Source: an uncultured Verrucomicrobiales bacterium (GTDB lineage: Bacteria; Verrucomicrobiota; Verrucomicrobiia; Verrucomicrobiales; DEV007). From it: DNA of 50,632 bases. The stretch lies in the NCBI GenBank assembly GCA_937922595.1, contig CALAIY010000076.1, positions 1 to 50,632 on the forward strand, in the 5' to 3' direction. The notes under the pieces were generated by a model. The model did not search any database. It saw only the letters and a list, made by a program, of their open reading frames with translations, and was not told the origin of the DNA. How positions within the stretch are numbered: the stretch's first letter is position 1; every line of letters begins with the position of its first letter. Positions 48,924 to 50,632 of this stretch are shown here, one piece after another. Position numbers and translations under genes: made by a program.

Positions 48924-50632
48924 ATGAAAGCCGCTCTTATCACCGCCAGCCTTCTCCTTGCGCTCGCCATTCCGCTCCCCGCCCAGATCGCCAGACCCAT
49001 CATCAACGGCACCGACGCCGCACCCGATGAATTCCCCTCCACCGTCGCCATCCTCGATGCGAGCGAGCCAGACAACCGTGAAGCCCAATCCTGCGGCGGC
49101 ACCCTCATCCACCCCCGCTGGGTCCTCACCGCCGCCCACTGCTTCACCACAGATGAAACCATCCGCCCCGCCCTCGCCAGCGACCCGCGCGATTTCGAAG
49201 TCCTCGTAGGCACCCACGATCTCAAAAACGGAGGCCGCCGCATCCCCGTCCTCCGCATCATCATCCACCCCGAATACGACCCCGTAGACTCGAACAACGA
49301 CATCGCCCTCCTCCTCCTCGGCGAAGAAATCACCGACGTCCCCACCACCCCCCTCGTCCGGCAAGACGGCTTCACCGACCCCATGACCACCGCCACAGCA
49401 GCAGGCTGGGGCAACACCGCTCCAGAGGATAACGGCGAAACCTTCCCCAACATCCTCCAGAAAGTCGAAATCCCCGTCGCCACCCTCGAAGCCGCCAACG
49501 CCCTCGAAGTCTACGGCGGCACCCTCACCGAAAATATGCTCCCCGCCGGAGACCCCACCAAGCAAGACGATTCCTGCCAGGGAGACAGCGGCGGCCCCCT
49601 CTACGTCCCCGATGGAAACGGCTCACGCCTTCTCGCCGGCATCGTCAGCTTCGGCACCTCCACCCGCGAAGGCTTCTCCTGCGGAAACACGTTTGGTATC
49701 TATACCAAAGTGCAGAACTACACTCCCTGGATCGATTCATTCATCACCCCCACACTCGCCGAATGGGCTCTCATCAATAACCTAGCCGCATCTCCAGAAA
49801 ACGACACCGACGGAGACTCCTACTCCGACTTCGAAGAATTCGCCTACAACACCGACCCACAAAACTCCAGTGACCGGCCTGCCACAAATATCACAAATAG
49901 TGAATTCACCGCCGAAGTCGCTACCGACCGCCCTCAAATCCAATTCCGCGCAGAAACAACACCCGACCTCGTCACCCCTTGGACCCAGCCCGAAAGCCAA
50001 ACCCTCATCGTCCTCACATCTGCTCCATCAAAATCATTCCTCTCCATCCCCACCAGTGGAGAACGAGGTTTCTTCCGCGTCCGCACGACTGCCGCTCCCG
50101 CATACGAGCAGCTGAGACCAATCCCCCTATCCGTCCCCGGCGCCATCACCGACTTTTTACAGAAAGAGCCAAGCGCTGATGCCGAGCCCACCCGCCCATC
50201 ATTCGTCTACCAGCTCACCATCCCGCAAGACCTTGTGGGCACCCCCATTTCGGTAACGCTTCGCTCACCAGAATTCCCAGCACAGCTATCGATCAGCAAC
50301 GCCGAAAACGACGCAACCACCACCGGAGCAGACGCCCTAGGAGCAGCCCCCACAGACGACCTCATCACCTTCACCCCCGAAGCTGGCGTAGACTACCAAG
50401 TCACCGTAAGCACCGAACTCGATGACGCCAACTCCACCGGCCAATTCACCCTAGCCGCCTTCATCCCAAATTCAGCCCCCACCATCGCCCCCGGCGAAAC
50501 AAAATCCGGCACCCTCGAAGCCACCGACGCCACTCTCCCCTGGCCCATTACTAACGGAGACTATCCCGCCGACACCTTCGCTCTTACTGGAACCACCGAA
50601 GATACATCTTACACAATCGCTCTCACCTCCAC
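48924..50632 (+). CDS. Secreted trypsin-like serine protease, cut by right edge
   Basis: At least 569 residues, open at the right edge. A signal peptide (1-20) precedes an S1-family trypsin domain starting near IINGTDA (26-32). The triad is complete: His72 (TAAHC), Asp126 (NNDIALL) and Ser222 (CQGDSGGP). Asp216, six residues before the serine, is the specificity residue of trypsin, so cleavage after Lys or Arg is predicted. Around 265-385 it carries the module shared with two other secreted proteins here (a W, then DTDGDSYSDFEEF, then RGFFRVR). Beta-rich pre-peptidase-type repeats follow, with GETKSGTLEATDATLPWP near 525-545. C-terminal features are unknown. Confidence 0.9.
   Translation, partial: MKAALITASLLLALAIPLPAQIARPIINGTDAAPDEFPSTVAILDASEPDNREAQSCGGTLIHPRWVLTAAHCFTTDETIRPALASDPRDFEVLVGTHDLKNGGRRIPVLRIIIHPEYDPVDSNNDIALLLLGEEITDVPTTPLVRQDGFTDPMTTATAAGWGNTAPEDNGETFPNILQKVEIPVATLEAANALEVYGGTLTENMLPAGDPTKQDDSCQGDSGGPLYVPDGNGSRLLAGIVSFGTSTREGFSCGNTFGIYTKVQNYTPWIDSFITPTLAEWALINNLAASPENDTDGDSYSDFEEFAYNTDPQNSSDRPATNITNSEFTAEVATDRPQIQFRAETTPDLVTPWTQPESQTLIVLTSAPSKSFLSIPTSGERGFFRVRTTAAPAYEQLRPIPLSVPGAITDFLQKEPSADAEPTRPSFVYQLTIPQDLVGTPISVTLRSPEFPAQLSISNAENDATTTGADALGAAPTDDLITFTPEAGVDYQVTVSTELDDANSTGQFTLAAFIPNSAPTIAPGETKSGTLEATDATLPWPITNGDYPADTFALTGTTEDTSYTIALTS

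Noticed and set aside
1-50632. CRISPR array or complete insertion sequence
   Set aside because: No regularly spaced direct repeats, transposase frame or terminal inverted repeats were seen on either strand.

Overview
The window most likely comes from a member of the Verrucomicrobiota, probably a marine relative of the Rubritaleaceae/Verrucomicrobiales. The evidence is: a fused LpxC-FabZ protein and other lipid A genes (an outer membrane), a very large secreted CotH-kinase/lamin-tail protein, a planctomycete-type cytochrome c, an eight-heme cytochrome fused to TPRs, and three secreted proteins that share the same C-terminal module. Many starts have no clear Shine-Dalgarno sequence. No rRNA, tRNA, CRISPR array or intact mobile element was seen.

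Layout. 1-2033 is a decayed accessory patch: an RHS fragment cut by the left edge, a hairpin-rich GC block, a small membrane protein, and two truncated gene remnants facing each other at about position 1790. 2135-12396 holds the CotH-type secreted protein, an LD-carboxypeptidase, a divergent multiheme cytochrome, a SpoIIAA/SEC14-like protein divergent from a TetR regulator, and EngB. 12584-16318 is an envelope island: an amidase, a four-LysM protein, an M23 peptidase, a SecD-P1-like secreted protein and a small membrane protein. 16391-18381 holds a TPR protein and a bacterial PH-domain protein. 18387-21918 is a compact chemosensory-type operon (CheA-like kinase, CheY-like receiver, CheX) without CheW or MCP. 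22057-28696 holds a small acidic protein, Amt, an MDR oxidoreductase, a secreted SGNH hydrolase, and an OlsF-like two-domain acyltransferase with an overlapping partner. 28771-32726 holds a DUF3482 GTPase/DUF2868 membrane pair and a secreted esterase. 32782-38439 holds a primary-like sigma factor, cysH-cysD-cysN (sulfate activation and reduction), a coiled-coil membrane protein and a 3D-domain protein. 38600-42243 holds purE-purK, a c-type cytochrome and a LodB/QhpG-like flavoprotein. 42252-48890 holds a CPYT-repeat lipoprotein divergent from an ankyrin-L,D-transpeptidase fusion, lpxC-fabZ, mscL, lpxA, an unknown gene and an Smr protein. A trypsin-like protease runs off the right edge.

Themes. 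The window is rich in envelope functions: murein hydrolysis and its control, murein cross-linking, lipid A synthesis, aminolipid synthesis, mechanosensing and secreted hydrolases. Two features look under-described: the C-terminal module shared by three secreted proteins, and the CPYT-lipoprotein/ankyrin-transpeptidase pair. Base skew along the top strand flips abruptly near 12.56 kb and 28.73 kb whatever the gene orientation, which hints at past inversions. This was judged by eye and not computed.
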